Assembly (NCBI GenBank): GCA_021432635.1
Contig: MU270099.1
Location: forward strand, 128,693 to 192,692
Reading direction: 5' to 3'
Origin: Thozetella sp. PMI_491
Taxonomy: Eukaryota > Ascomycota > Sordariomycetes > Chaetosphaeriales > Chaetosphaeriaceae
DNA length: 64,000 bases
The stretch's first letter is position 1. Each line of letters begins with the position of its first letter. The position numbers and the translations under genes are program-made. Shown piece by piece: positions 1 through 10,800 of this stretch. Below the pieces are notes generated by a model, which saw only the letters and a list, made by a program, of their open reading frames with translations, made no database searches and was not told the origin of the DNA.

Positions 1-276
1 CCACCGGTTGAGACGGTATTCAATCTCGGTACGGTTGCCGGCGCGAAGGCTGCGGAGCTCGCCGACAAGGCTGGTCCTATCGCCATCGGACTAAAGGCGG
101 ACTTTATTATTTTCGTCGCAACTAGCCCTCCCATGCTACTAGCGGCTGAGGAGGATCCTCTCTTAGCAGTTGTAATGCAGTCGAGCGAGCGGGACGTAGA
201 AACTGCGAGTATCGATGGTATTGTAAGGAAGGAAGACTCCAGATGTACCTATCATACCCAAACTCGAAGGAGGTAA
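1..276 (+). pseudogene. Amidohydrolase-family C-terminal fragment
   Basis: The frame is open from base 1 to a TAA at 274-276 and is cut by the window's left edge. It encodes the typical C-terminal end of metal-dependent amidohydrolases of the cytosine-deaminase/atrazine-chlorohydrolase type: a helix with ATVAGA-like spacing (GTVAGAKAAEL), then GLKADFIIF, then DPLLAVV and a VDGIV-like strand (SIDGIVRKED). In this family these segments close the composite beta-sandwich after the TIM barrel. The metal ligands would lie upstream, outside the window. After about base 245 the expected tail seems to continue in another frame, so the end may be frameshifted, and a different gene remnant follows at once. 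I read it as a broken 3' end, although an intact upstream gene with an unusual tail cannot be excluded. Confidence 0.6.
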
Positions 277-750
277 GCCACTCGGATAATACCGCTCTAT
301 GGAGCGCGTGATCTCCAACTTTTATACAACCATACGAGCGTCTCACTCGACTGCATCCAGAACACGTTTAGCAATTTTGCGGATTACTTTACCTCATACG
401 TCCGGACCAACGGCCAGGAAAACCACAGCACCCCTATGTCCGGCGCGGTATTTCACTATGCAGTGTGTTTAGATGTCAACTGGGCTTCTTTATCATTACC
501 GTGCCTCTTGGCTCTAGGAGTCTTGTGCCTCTTCCTCTTCACCGCACTCAAGACGGCTCAGATGGGATTGCCAGTATGGAAGTCGTCCACATACCCATTG
601 GTCTTCCGAGGCCCACTTGCGGTGGATTCGAGCGGTGGGAATATAACTGAGCCCCGCATGGCGGCAGGGCAGGATTTGGATGCCATAGCATCTATTGAGA
701 GAGAGCGAATTGATTGTCGTCTCTCTAAACCAGTCGAACCAGGGGACTAA
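277..750 (+). pseudogene. Fungal multi-spanning membrane protein, C-terminal remnant (DUF3176-like)
   Basis: The same frame reopens directly after the stop at 274-276 and runs to TAA at 748-750. It reads like the last part of the large fungal membrane proteins of the DUF3176 type. There is an amphipathic stretch (FSNFADYFTSYVRT), then a hydrophobic helix around 481-560 (SLPCLLALGVLCLFLF), then the family's PVWKSS motif near 570-590 and a short cytoplasmic tail. There is no start codon or N-terminal domain upstream; the preceding bases belong to an amidohydrolase-like segment. So only the 3' portion of the gene is here. An ATG at 436 could in principle start a 104-residue protein, but it would begin in the middle of the conserved region. 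Family assignment is by recalled motif only. Confidence 0.5.
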
Positions 751-1011
751 ACTACTAGAGGTCCAGTAAAAACGAGCAGAGATAAATAAGGCTAAATCGG
801 GCTTACTGCTAGGCTCCGAAATATCTTGTGAGCGAAGCGGTCTCATTGCGCAATAATACCTATGATCCAAGTTGTGCGTGATTGCTCACTCATCACCGCC
901 TAGCTACACGGAACCGGCATCAGGTCCCAGGCTACCTAATAACAAATCTTCCACACAGGTGTCTCCAATCGAGGCTTACTCACAAGCCTCAAAATTACCA
1001 ACCCAGCCGAA

Positions 1012-2178
1012 TCACTCAGTAACTTTGCACGAGGGGCATGAAGGGTTCATCAGCCCATGATAACTCAGCTTCCCACAGCCCGCCTGCACAAAGCTTGCCT
1101 CTCTCGGGAACGCGTAAGAGTCTCCGTAATACTCCAGCGATACACCTCCCCCGCACGTATTGTTGCCATGAATATAGTAGTACAGCCGACACGCACCACT
1201 CCATGAGGTGGTCCACTCACTCGCAGCACAACCTGGGTTGTCGAGGCACAGTTGGCAGCAGGCACTGGCGTCCATGCCCGGGATACCAATAAGCGAGGGT
1301 GGAAAGAATTCTATCGGAAACACCCAGTCAAGCGGCAAAAGCTGAATAGCGGCACCGTGGCCGTCTCGCTCTGCGATAAGGTTTGTTGGAGCGCACTGCG
1401 CCGCCCTGGTTACGGTTGGTGTTTCAGGGCAGGCAGTGGGAGCAGCCTTGGTAACGTATGCAAGATTCCAGTCGCTGCTGGTTACGGTAACGGTGTTCAG
1501 GTAGACAGTGCTATTATACCTGAACGGTGCAACGGTTAAGGTCTTGTTTGTTGACACCGTTGTCGTTGACAGCCAATTGGACCCCGTCACAGTGGAGGTG
1601 ACGGTGACAGTGCTTCCAACGTGAGTTAGGACGCGGTAAGATGCCGTAAGGGTTACGTAGGTAGTCACGGCGGTTGGCCAGGCGCTCGGCGTGGTCGTGA
1701 CTTGGCCCGAGAAGGGGCTGTAAGTGCCGGTATACACCGTCACGGTTGTAGCGGTCCGTGTGCCGTTGGAAGGCAATGTGCCGCCGGCGCAGGCAGTCGG
1801 CGAGAGTGTTACAGTGGCTCGGGCCGGGCTGACCCATTGCACGATAGTAGATGTCCCATTGCTTGTGACGGAACGAGGAACTGACAATGTGGTGATGGGA
1901 GCGGCTGTGTACGTTGAGAGAGGAAAGGTGACCTGGTCGGTTATCCAGTGAGTTACAGTGATGTCGCTGCTGGCGGGCGGCTCGCTGACGTACGACGTCA
2001 CGATCTCAAGACTGGTAGACCTTTGGACAGGGGTGACGGCGGTGCTGCCATATTTTATCGTGCTTGAAGATACATATATCTCAGTGATAAACTTGGTGGA
2101 CACCCAGGTGGTCTGGTTTTGCGCATGGGTGAGGGTTCCGGTTAGAGCCGCCAAGGCTGCTAATAGTCGTAGAGTCAT
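1012..2178 (-). CDS. Secreted Ser/Thr/Val-rich protein with Cys-rich C-terminal domain
   Basis: A single-exon ORF of 388 residues. Residues 1-19 are a clear signal peptide (MTLRLLAALAALTGTLTHA). Residues 20-250 are a low-complexity Thr/Ser/Val-rich region with many TVTV-type strands and N-glycosylation sequons, which is usual for mannosylated wall-associated proteins. The last ~110 residues form a cysteine-rich module (CCQLCLDNPGC, then further Cys in GACRLYY, NTCGGG and AGCGKLSY). It resembles the PAN/apple-like tail found on many secreted fungal proteins. No GPI signal or transmembrane helix follows. The role is unknown; surface adhesion or carbohydrate binding would fit. ATG 2178 is chosen because the signal peptide starts there. 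Confidence 0.75.
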   Translation of the reverse strand: MTLRLLAALAALTGTLTHAQNQTTWVSTKFITEIYVSSSTIKYGSTAVTPVQRSTSLEIVTSYVSEPPASSDITVTHWITDQVTFPLSTYTAAPITTLSVPRSVTSNGTSTIVQWVSPARATVTLSPTACAGGTLPSNGTRTATTVTVYTGTYSPFSGQVTTTPSAWPTAVTTYVTLTASYRVLTHVGSTVTVTSTVTGSNWLSTTTVSTNKTLTVAPFRYNSTVYLNTVTVTSSDWNLAYVTKAAPTACPETPTVTRAAQCAPTNLIAERDGHGAAIQLLPLDWVFPIEFFPPSLIGIPGMDASACCQLCLDNPGCAASEWTTSWSGACRLYYYIHGNNTCGGGVSLEYYGDSYAFPREASFVQAGCGKLSYHGLMNPSCPSCKVTE

Positions 2179-2794
2179 TTCGTGGGTTGATGTTTGCTGT
2201 TTAACACGTATCTTGTCGTGTTTCGCCTCAGGACTGCGAGGACAACGAGCGATGCTTGCTGATTGCGTGTCTAGAATTCCTCCAGGTACCTTATATCGCC
2301 TCTAAATCCCATTCCTCGTGTCTAACCACCTACCGATGTTACGATCCAAGGTTGTCGCCAGCTAGATGAACGTTACAGAGTCCACCAACCCAAGACTTGC
2401 GAAAGACAGATCCCCACTACCCAGTCTGGACAGGATCCCGTACAAACCGGCTAATGTCCCGTTGGCCACGGTCCATGCCTCGAGTCTAGCATAAAGCTGC
2501 GGAAATTGAATTAGCCGCGGAACGTTACATTTGATCACTACCAAGTCATTATCCAAACAATCCTACGCGCGTTCTTCGAATGCCTGGTTCTAATGGCATG
2601 CGATGCACCTCACTTTAGCTAGGTATGATCACGGAAACAACAATTAATTGCACTGCATTAAGAAAGTCGTATCATAACTCTTATCGTTGCTAAAGAGTTT
2701 TGCGCGAGATTCCAAGTCCTCCCCGTAAGGATCACAGGAGTCCAGGAGGCAACTTCAGCTTTGCTTTGGCTCGGCCAACGACGATTAGCTGCTC
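2179..2794. other. Intergenic region between two minus-strand genes
   Basis: Holds the promoter of the gene ending at 1012 and the 3' flank of the patatin-like gene. A 64-codon minus ORF at 2362-2556 has no recognisable features. No repeat or RNA gene seen. Confidence 0.4.
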
Positions 2795-5014
2795 CTAGGC
2801 ACGAGCTTCCACCGACCGTTTGAGAGCTTCCGCAGCTTGAGTGATAAGATCATCGTGCTTCTTGATCCATTCCAACGTCTTTGTCTCCATAATTTTGACA
2901 GTTTTAGCGCTTGCATCGTCCATCGAAGCAAGATCCACAAAATTTGCCAAGCCCTCGGTGCTGGCGCTCTCATCAATCTCCTCGTAGTTGAAGCGGAAGT
3001 ATTTTGGCGACCTGACCTTTGGTGCAAATTCATTGAGCAGAACGCGGAAAAGAACATTCGTCGACTCGCTGTTAGTGGCGGCGGATACGAGCCCCATACC
3101 AAAGTCCATTGCAGCCTTGGCCGAACCTTTGGGGTCCAGAACTGAGAACTTGAGGTCGGAGAGCGCTGCGTTGGATGCCATTCCAGTACCAATGCTCAAG
3201 AAGCAGTCTGTCGATCGGCCGGGTGTAAAGACTGTCGCAACTTCGGTCCAGAGCCTAGGTTTCCATGGTCAGTTTGCATGGTCAATAACCGACACTTGCA
3301 GAGTCTTACCAGCCCAATGGGTTGTTAGCGGCCAGGCCACCATCGACAAGCTCGGTATCACCGACTTTGATTGGCGGGAAGTAAGACGGTGCTGCCGATG
3401 TTGCACGCGCGGCCTCCCACAGCTTGACCCCGGGGAGCTCGAGTTCCTTTCCGGGGTTGAGGTATGACCGAAGGAATACGGGTGCTCTATTGTTTGTCGC
3501 ATCTTTTCGGACCGCGAGGACGAACCTGATGAGGTCAGAATGCCCATAGTCAACTTGAGATATGTTTGCACCGGAATTCGACCCCACTCACGCCTTGCAA
3601 CCGCCAGTGTCGCCCGGAACATTCAACAAGACCTCGGAGTCTAGCCCGGCCTTTTTGACGACGTCTTTAATTGCGTTCTCTAGTGGAGCACTATCATAGA
3701 GATATCCTTGCCCGAAGAGCGTGGCCGCCCAGGGGTTGATGGAAAAGAAAGGAGCCTTGTTCACGAAAACCGTGCTCATGAGGCTCTTGTAGTTATCAAG
3801 GCAGTCAGAAACTGACATCTTAAGCCTAGCCAGCATGATTGCAATCAAGCTGCTAATGGTTAGCGAGCAATCCTGAGTGGTAAACTTGCACTCACCCGCC
3901 GGTGCTGGTGCCCCCAATGAGATCAAACAGTTCGAATGGCTTCTTTCCGGTAGCTGCCTTGTCTAGAATCGCTTGGAGTATCAGTAGAGTCGAGAATCCT
4001 CGAACACCTCCACCATCTGCATATTTGTTAGCGTTTCATTCCTTGTCCGGCAAGAATCAGGCCTACCCAAGGAAAGGACGCGCAGTGGTGTCTCCTCTTC
4101 CGATTTGAGAGCATCCGCCTGCAAAGTCACTTGTGTTGCGAGCTTCGGCTTGAACGGTGCGTCGTTGTGATGGTTGACTTCGTCAATTGCATTCTTGATC
4201 GCGTTGACTTGGGAGAGAATCTGGCCGTACCGTGGAGGCTCCGAGCGTTCCACTTGCGCGAGGCATCAGACGAGGGCTCAACAGTGCCGCGATGGAAGCC
4301 AGGACTCACCAGTGTCCTTGGAAATGTCGAACAAGATCAATGCCTCGCGAACCCAGAGTTGCCACCCAGGAAAACGTGCGCAAATACGAACACCAATAGT
4401 ATTTCCTTCCTAGTGGTAGGTTAACGGTAGAGTCTTCACAGAGTCGGCAAGCTACCATACCTTTAGAAATCGCAGCATATCGCTGTCCACACTGAACACC
4501 TTTCCGTCGTTCTATGAAGCATGTTAGAATTTTACGCGCAAAGGCTTTTCTCCGCATGGGAGCGTTTACCCAGCTGAAGTCGTCGCTCAGCGGACGGTTG
4601 CGATGGCTGCGCCAGGCTAGTTCGATCCCGTCTTCCTGGATAGGATCCTCGGCATGCTCATCTTGTAGCAGCACGAGCTCAATCCATGTCCACAAGCCTG
4701 CAGACACATCATCCGCCTTGCCCTGGTCGTGCGAGCTAGCGAATAGCTGTATACCGGACAGGCGATCAATGAGGTCTCGGCTCAGGCGCTATATCGGTTA
4801 GCGAGCGAGAGCGAGGCTCTGGGCTTAGGGATAGGTTTCTGACTGGACTTCTGAACCACACTTTGGATTTGATCTCGGAGTCAACTGCTCCCACGTATGC
4901 TGCACTGCCCTCGCTGATCTTGTACCGACCTGCCGCTAAGGCTTGGTTGTCTGTGGGTAGATCTGGGAATTTCCCATACTCAGCAATTTGATCGTCTAGC
5001 ACAATGCTCGTCAT
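2795..5014 (-). CDS. Patatin-like phospholipase/acyl hydrolase
   Basis: A multi-exon gene starting at ATG 5014. The exons, joined by 40-60 nt introns, give an N-terminal region (exon 5014 to ~4840, then ~4792-4555 and ~4500-4309), a linker with an LRVLSL strand, and the patatin core. The core carries the oxyanion-hole motif DGGGVRG near 4013, split from LRVLSL by an intron. The nucleophile elbow GGTSTGG is near 3905, and the catalytic Asp lies in VDGGLAANNP near 3330. The C-terminal exon (~3256-2795) carries the conserved CFLSIGTG strand. Ser and Asp of the patatin dyad are both present, so it should hydrolyse lipid acyl esters. There is no signal peptide, so it is probably cytosolic or membrane-associated. 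The N-terminal exon boundaries are the least certain; the first donor could be GTGTGG or GTCAGA. Confidence 0.82.
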
Positions 5015-6198
5015 CTTCGCGTCTTATCCTGTGTGACTGTGTCTGTAGGGTGGGCAACAGTGCCTTGCCGTCCAACTTACCCCCTCTTCCATCCCAGGCC
5101 ATTATATACCTCTCCACACACGCAACTATGTGATCGGGCGCATAATAAGCTCAGCTGAAACGCCGTCATCACGGAATACTCCGCAGAGCTCACTCTAGGC
5201 GCTTTGTATGTAAATTCGTCGCAGTGCCGAATGACTTGAGTCTAGAACTAGCCACAAGCGCCGTTTTCAGCCCGAGGGCGCTAGGCAAGTGTCTGGACAA
5301 AGAGTTGCTGGTTGGCCGCCATTGGATTCATAACCACAAGATGCCTATTCGCTTTCGCATTTTAGACCCGCGCCGGTCTATTCAGCTCTGCCACGGCCTG
5401 CAGGTGAGACAGCCACTCTTTCAGAAATTTGCTGAACTTTCCTCGTGTCTCTCAGAGGATGCAGGTAAGACGTAAATTGGCGGTGCGTACTAGCGAAGCA
5501 AATTTCGGTGCAACAGATTGGCTGATTTAGCAATATGGCTTGCGCAGGGAGCATTAAAGTGACCGTGAATTATAGTGGCTGAAAGAAGCTAATTCTATCA
5601 CACTTGCGCTTTGGCCTTTTCCCGGCAACTCTGGCCTCAAGCACTCCGGCTCCTGCAGCCATCCAAGACCGCCTCCGCCCCAAGGCAGTCTTATGCCTAT
5701 CCTCTTTTTATTCTAGGTCGGAAAACAGAGTGGCTCGTGACGGGATCAGCGGAGAGAATGATAAATAAGGAACTCCCAATTAGCCCCGGCTAAAGTATAG
5801 CTCAAAGCTTGTTCAAGGCTTGTTCAAGGTGTATGTGCATAGCGCAGTTGCGTCGCTGGCATCCTGGGGGCCTTTTTCTACGCTTTTTTGTGCATCTAGT
5901 ACCATGTAGCTGCCTTCGAAGACCTTTTTTTTTTTATTTCCAAAGAATAAGATTGGAAGAGGTTGTACTTGGCGCGGCAATTGAGCCATGAGTCTTGTTT
6001 ACCTCACCCGATTGAAGAGTGAAGTCGCCACTGAACAACTAGCCGGGCGTATAATCATTGTCGAGTCTTAAAGCTAGATCGAGTTGTACTAAGCTTTAAG
6101 TGAACGCGGACTATAGCTTGAAAGTTGAAAGAGATGGCTCAAAAGCTAAGATATGCAATGTCCTCCGCGCGCGTGATTACATTCCGGGTTTAGAGGTA
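5015..6198. other. Intergenic region
   Basis: About 1.2 kb without a convincing gene. A plus ORF at 5224-5475 (83 codons) matches nothing I recognise. There is a duplicated CTTGTTCAAGG near 5810-5830 and a T-run near 5922-5936. Confidence 0.35.
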
Positions 6199-7107
6199 CT
6201 AAAGCCAACGATGGAACCAATCCAACACCTGGGCCTCAGTGCCCTCTAGACACGCTCTCTCAAGTGGATCATCCGGATTGCCCCGCACGCCAAACCCATG
6301 ACGGCCAGGTTTATAAGCTTTATGCTCCATCTCGGGCACCGCTGCTCCTGCTTTTGCAGCCATTGCGTGGACTTCTTCGACCTTGGCCTTCTGCTCAAAA
6401 CTCACCATAGTATCCTCGACGCCCCATCCGTAGCTAGTAGGCACGACCAGTTTCTCGACGTCATCCGGAACAGTCAAGTGGCTGGGATGAAGTGCCACCA
6501 CGGCATCAACCAAAGGAACCTTTGCACCGTCGATTTCTATCATGTGGCTTTCAAGCCCAGCCCGGATCGCATACTTTCCGCCCCAGCAGAAACCGACCAT
6601 GCCAATTTTCTGGCTCCGTGGGGTGTCACGTCTGAGCTTCTGAAGGAAGTTGACGCAGACCTTTTCTGTGGGCCCTTGCTTGTGCCGGGTCATCCACATC
6701 AGGAACGAAGGCATGCTTGCAAGTAGTCCCGTGTATTTTGAAACCGTTGACTGGTTCGCTGCGTCGACGGGAATGAGTAAATCCGCCATCTTGAGTCGGA
6801 TCGGGTCGCCTTCGAAGAAATCTGGGAGGTATACTAGATATTCACCGCTGCGAGCGTAGGCGTCGGCGATAAGCTTGTTGTTGGGTAGCCCGAGACCAAA
6901 TACATCCGAATACATGACGACTACGGCACGCGGGTCAGTTCGGTTGCCCACCACGTAAGTGTTGAGGCCATGGATCAGCTCCTCGGAGCCTTTGGGCTGC
7001 CCCGCGTGGATGGAGCCCTTGAGGTGTCACTTTAGCTTGAGCCGTAAAATTCAGTCCTACGGGTCTGGAAAACGTACCTTGATACAATCATCACATGTTG
7101 TCTCCAT
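6199..7107 (-). CDS. Dienelactone hydrolase family protein
   Basis: Two exons: 7107-7078 (ten codons, METTCDDCIK) and 7017-6199, joined by a 60-nt intron with a GTACGT donor and CTCAAG acceptor. The product is 282 residues. The nucleophile elbow is GFCWGG, the Cys-containing elbow of dienelactone hydrolases. An Asp/His pair is supplied by GWGVEDTMV and GRHGFGVRG. The N-terminal CDDCIKGSIHAGQPKG is typical of fungal members, supporting this start over the internal Met at 6954. Family members open carboxymethylenebutenolide-type lactones in aromatic degradation, but many fungal paralogues have unknown substrates. No targeting signal is seen, so it is probably cytosolic. The substrate is not predictable from sequence. 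Confidence 0.88.
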
Positions 7108-7809
7108 GGTAAGCCGTGCCCAATGTGACTCGTTTCGCAGGCACCACTCTACACTGGCGCGTGGTGGGTAAGGCGGCGGGCGATGAGCAGTGGTAGTTGG
7201 ATCACCGTTTGTGGGACAGCCCCGTGAGTTTCAGTTACCATCGGATGCTGGAGTCCAGAAAAAAAGAGAAATGAAGAGAGTATGGGGAATGGCTGGTGCG
7301 TTTTTATATATAACTGGGAGCAGCCCCTCGAGTAACTCTAGTGCCAGATAGCAAGAGGCCCGGGCGATTGGAGGGCCAGGATACTCGCGCAATGTGCCAT
7401 AATGGGACTAGCGTGGGATCGTTCACTCATCGCCTAGTTTTTGTGGGTCCATCAAATGCAAGCCAAGAGGAGCCAGTCCTAGACGTGCCCAATCCGCGCA
7501 GCTTCTGAGTCGTGCCCTAGAGCCTGCTACAGTACGCCGCTAATGGGGAAACAAATTGATAAGCATCTGTAACATATTCTTTTTAAAGACTGCTTTAGGC
7601 AAGGTCTAGCTTGTACGCCACGCCTAGCCTTGAAGAGCTAGGTTATCTAGTTACCTGCTTCTTATTCTACCGAGGCTGTTTCCACCCTTCATTAGTACCT
7701 TATGTTCTCCCCAAAAGTCACATGCAATAACAGCGCTCACAACTTCATCTGTATTTCATGTATAAAAAAAGGACCACACAGGTGCTCGCCTGCTTTCACG
7801 TCTAACCTC
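7108..7809. other. Intergenic region, promoter side of the dienelactone hydrolase gene
   Basis: Contains the promoter of the gene at 6199-7107 and the 3' flank of the ABC transporter. A purine-rich tract lies near 7259-7282. No RNA gene or repeat recognised. Confidence 0.4.
7303..7312 (-). promoter_or_regulatory. TATA-like element upstream of the dienelactone hydrolase gene
   Basis: Read on the minus strand it is TATATATAAA, about 195 bases upstream of ATG 7107. The position suits a fungal core promoter with a long 5' leader. Found by inspection only. Confidence 0.4.
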
Positions 7810-10800
7810 TTAGAATCCCAGCAGGATCTTGCGCCAGTTCTTCTTCTTCTGATTGTCCTCGACGCGGTAGCCTTCTTCCTGGACCTGGTTCTGGCCAACA
7901 ATCGCCAGGAAGACGTCATTGAGCGTCGTGGGTGACACGCTGTGGTGCTGAATGCCTAGCCGGTCGCGGTTATCCTCCAGCACGACGAGCAGCAGTCCAA
8001 TAGCGCCAGTACTGCCGTGTCTGCTGTCTTGGATGCCATCCTCGGCCTGATTGCGTTCCCGCAACGCCGCTGCCGGTACCGAGAAGCGCATCTGCCCATG
8101 GTATGTCTTTTCTTCTATCTCGGCGCTCGGGAAGAGGTCCAATATACCAGCGCGCATGGTTTTCATTTCCTCGTCTGTCGAATGAGGCGCAGTGCGTCTA
8201 ACTAGATGCACATACAAGGAATCGCCGAAACGGCGCTGAAGGTCACCAATGTCGCCCATGGCTAGCATCGACTTGGCCACGATGCCGGCACGGCTAGCCA
8301 GAGTGTCAGCCTCCTCCATGCTGTGCGTGGTTAGGAGGATGGATCGCCCGGGCACGACTGCCTTGAGCGTGTGCCACATTATTCGCTTTGCCGCCGCGTC
8401 GAGGCCCGAGGACGGCTCGTCAAGCAGGATAGTGGACGGGTTACCGGTGAGAGCCATGCCAAGCGAAATTTTGCGCTTGTTACCGCCAGAGAGGTGCCCT
8501 GCCATGGTCTCCCTATATTCCTCTAGGCCAACAGCGCGGATTATGGCATCCACTTGACGAGACACCTCCGTGATGCCGCGCAGGCGAGTGTAGTGGCGGA
8601 GATGCTCCTCTGTGGTCATCTCGTCAATGGCGTCAAACTGGGGGCACACGCCCATGCTAGCTCTGGCCATGGAACGGTTTCCCGTGATCGAAAATTGCTC
8701 CACCAAGACGTCACCGTCGCTGGGGCGGATGTCGCCTCGAATCATCCCGATCGTGGTACTCTTTCCAGCGCCATTCGGTCCAAGTAGGGCAAAGACTTCT
8801 CCACGTTTGATCTCGAATGACAGATCGTCTACCACTTTCAAGTCTCCAAAGCTCTTGGTGAGGCGCTGAACTTGGAGGCCGGGATGTATTCGCTCAACCT
8901 TCTCTATGTCACCATTACCTTGCTTCCGTTTCATCGCTGAGGAGAAAAGACCTAATATTCTGACCTTGCTGTCGCTCAACAGCAGTGCACAAAAGTAGAG
9001 GCAACTCTGCAGCGCCAAGTAGAGGATAGGCCCTCCGTAAGCGTTCATCTCACCAGGGGAGCTGACGAAGTCTTGTCCATCGCATGCCTGGTAGAAGATG
9101 TTGAGTGAGACAAGCATTCCGCGCATCAGAGACCCAAGTGGGAAGACAATCGAGATTATATAGTGCGCAAGCAGAATGTTGCCCTGCGCTTTGGTAGCCT
9201 CCGAGAGGCTGGTAACGAATAGGAGAGAGATGAAGTAGATAGCGAGTCCGACCCCGTTGAATACCGTAACGGCAGCCCATGTTGCCAGCTGGCTGTTGGT
9301 GAACAGTGAAAGAATGTATCCCAGAAGGACTGCAGCGATGGCGTACAACAAGAAAATCGGCACCAGGTAGCCCGGATTCCAAAACACGCCAGTCGTGAAC
9401 GCAAAGATAAGGGCGGCTGCCACCAGCGGTAGCACTAGCACAGAAAAGTCGAACAGCAGGTGAGACGACCACTGAGCCAAGACTCGGACGCCACTGGAAT
9501 ACTGCAGACTGCGGACATTGGTGCGACGTTCGAGGTTAGGATACAGACTCAAGAAGGCCGGGGTGATGCTAATTGCGACGCTAAAGAAGATGGCCAACTG
9601 GAGAGTCTTGCCCACAGCGCCAAAAGGGGTATCGAAGATGACGTAGCTGACGGCGATGCGTATGGCAAACAAGGTACTATCCAAGAGGTTCTGTGCGATG
9701 ATAGCGGCTGACATGGCGCCCTGAGAGTCAGCGCGGGATATAACGGTAGCGGGCCCGTCGGTTGAGCCAGACCAAAAGCCACCTGGGTATATATTCTTGC
9801 GATGGTCTTTAATGAATGATGCCAGTGCCGAAAATGAGTCAACGGTGTGAGTAGGGAGATCGATTTTCTCCCCGTAGGCGGAATACGTAGACACGTTGGA
9901 CACGGATACTGCTGGCCCGGCAACGACCGTGACGTTTTTTAAGAGCTCGTTGAAGTCTCCAATGCCTCGCATCTGATCTAGTTTTTCAGGCGCGCAGGTT
10001 GACCGGCTCTCACTCGATACCAGCATTCGCATGGCGGCGGCGGCGATGACAGGAATTAGAAAAGCGATGAGGTAGGGTAGCCAATCGTTCTTGAGGAGGG
10101 TGAGGCGCTTGTTTAGCAACACAACAGTCTGTTTTAGAATGCCCACGTGGCAGCCGGACTGTAACCCCAGGGACTGCTGTTCATCGTAGTCCTTGATGAG
10201 CGGCACCTTTTCCAGTCTCCTGGGGCCGCCGTTGACCTCGCTGGCGTATTCTTCAGCCGATTGGAGGAATACGTCCTCCATTGTCGGGCTAGAGAGCCGG
10301 TAGGAGATATTCGCGGCCTCCAGCGTGCGGATGACTCTAGCCGCCAGCTCAGACGAGGTCGCAATGTACGCTACACTGTCAGGCTTCACTCGGATTTGAA
10401 CGCCTTCTACCGGGGGCGGTTTTTGGTGATCTCGAGGTCTGGATAGGTGGATCCTAAACCCGGAACCGAGATTGGCCTTGAGCTCGACGGCTGAGCCCTC
10501 GGCGCGTAGGACTCCTTTGCTCATGATGGCGATTTTGTCCGAGAGAAGGTCGGCTTCGTCGAGAAAGTGAGTGGTGAGGATAATGGTGCGACTACCGCGT
10601 TCGGCCAGCAGAATGTCCCAAATCTTGCGGCGAGACAGCGGGTCAATTCCCGAAGACACTTCGTCAACACAGCAGACAGAACTCCCTCCCGTCAGCATCA
10701 TGGCGAGCTGCAGTTTACGCTTCTGTCCTCCCGAGAGAACTCCCGACTTGGTATCTTTCTTGGCGTCAAGACTCACAGCTCTGAGCAGGTCTCTCAGCTC

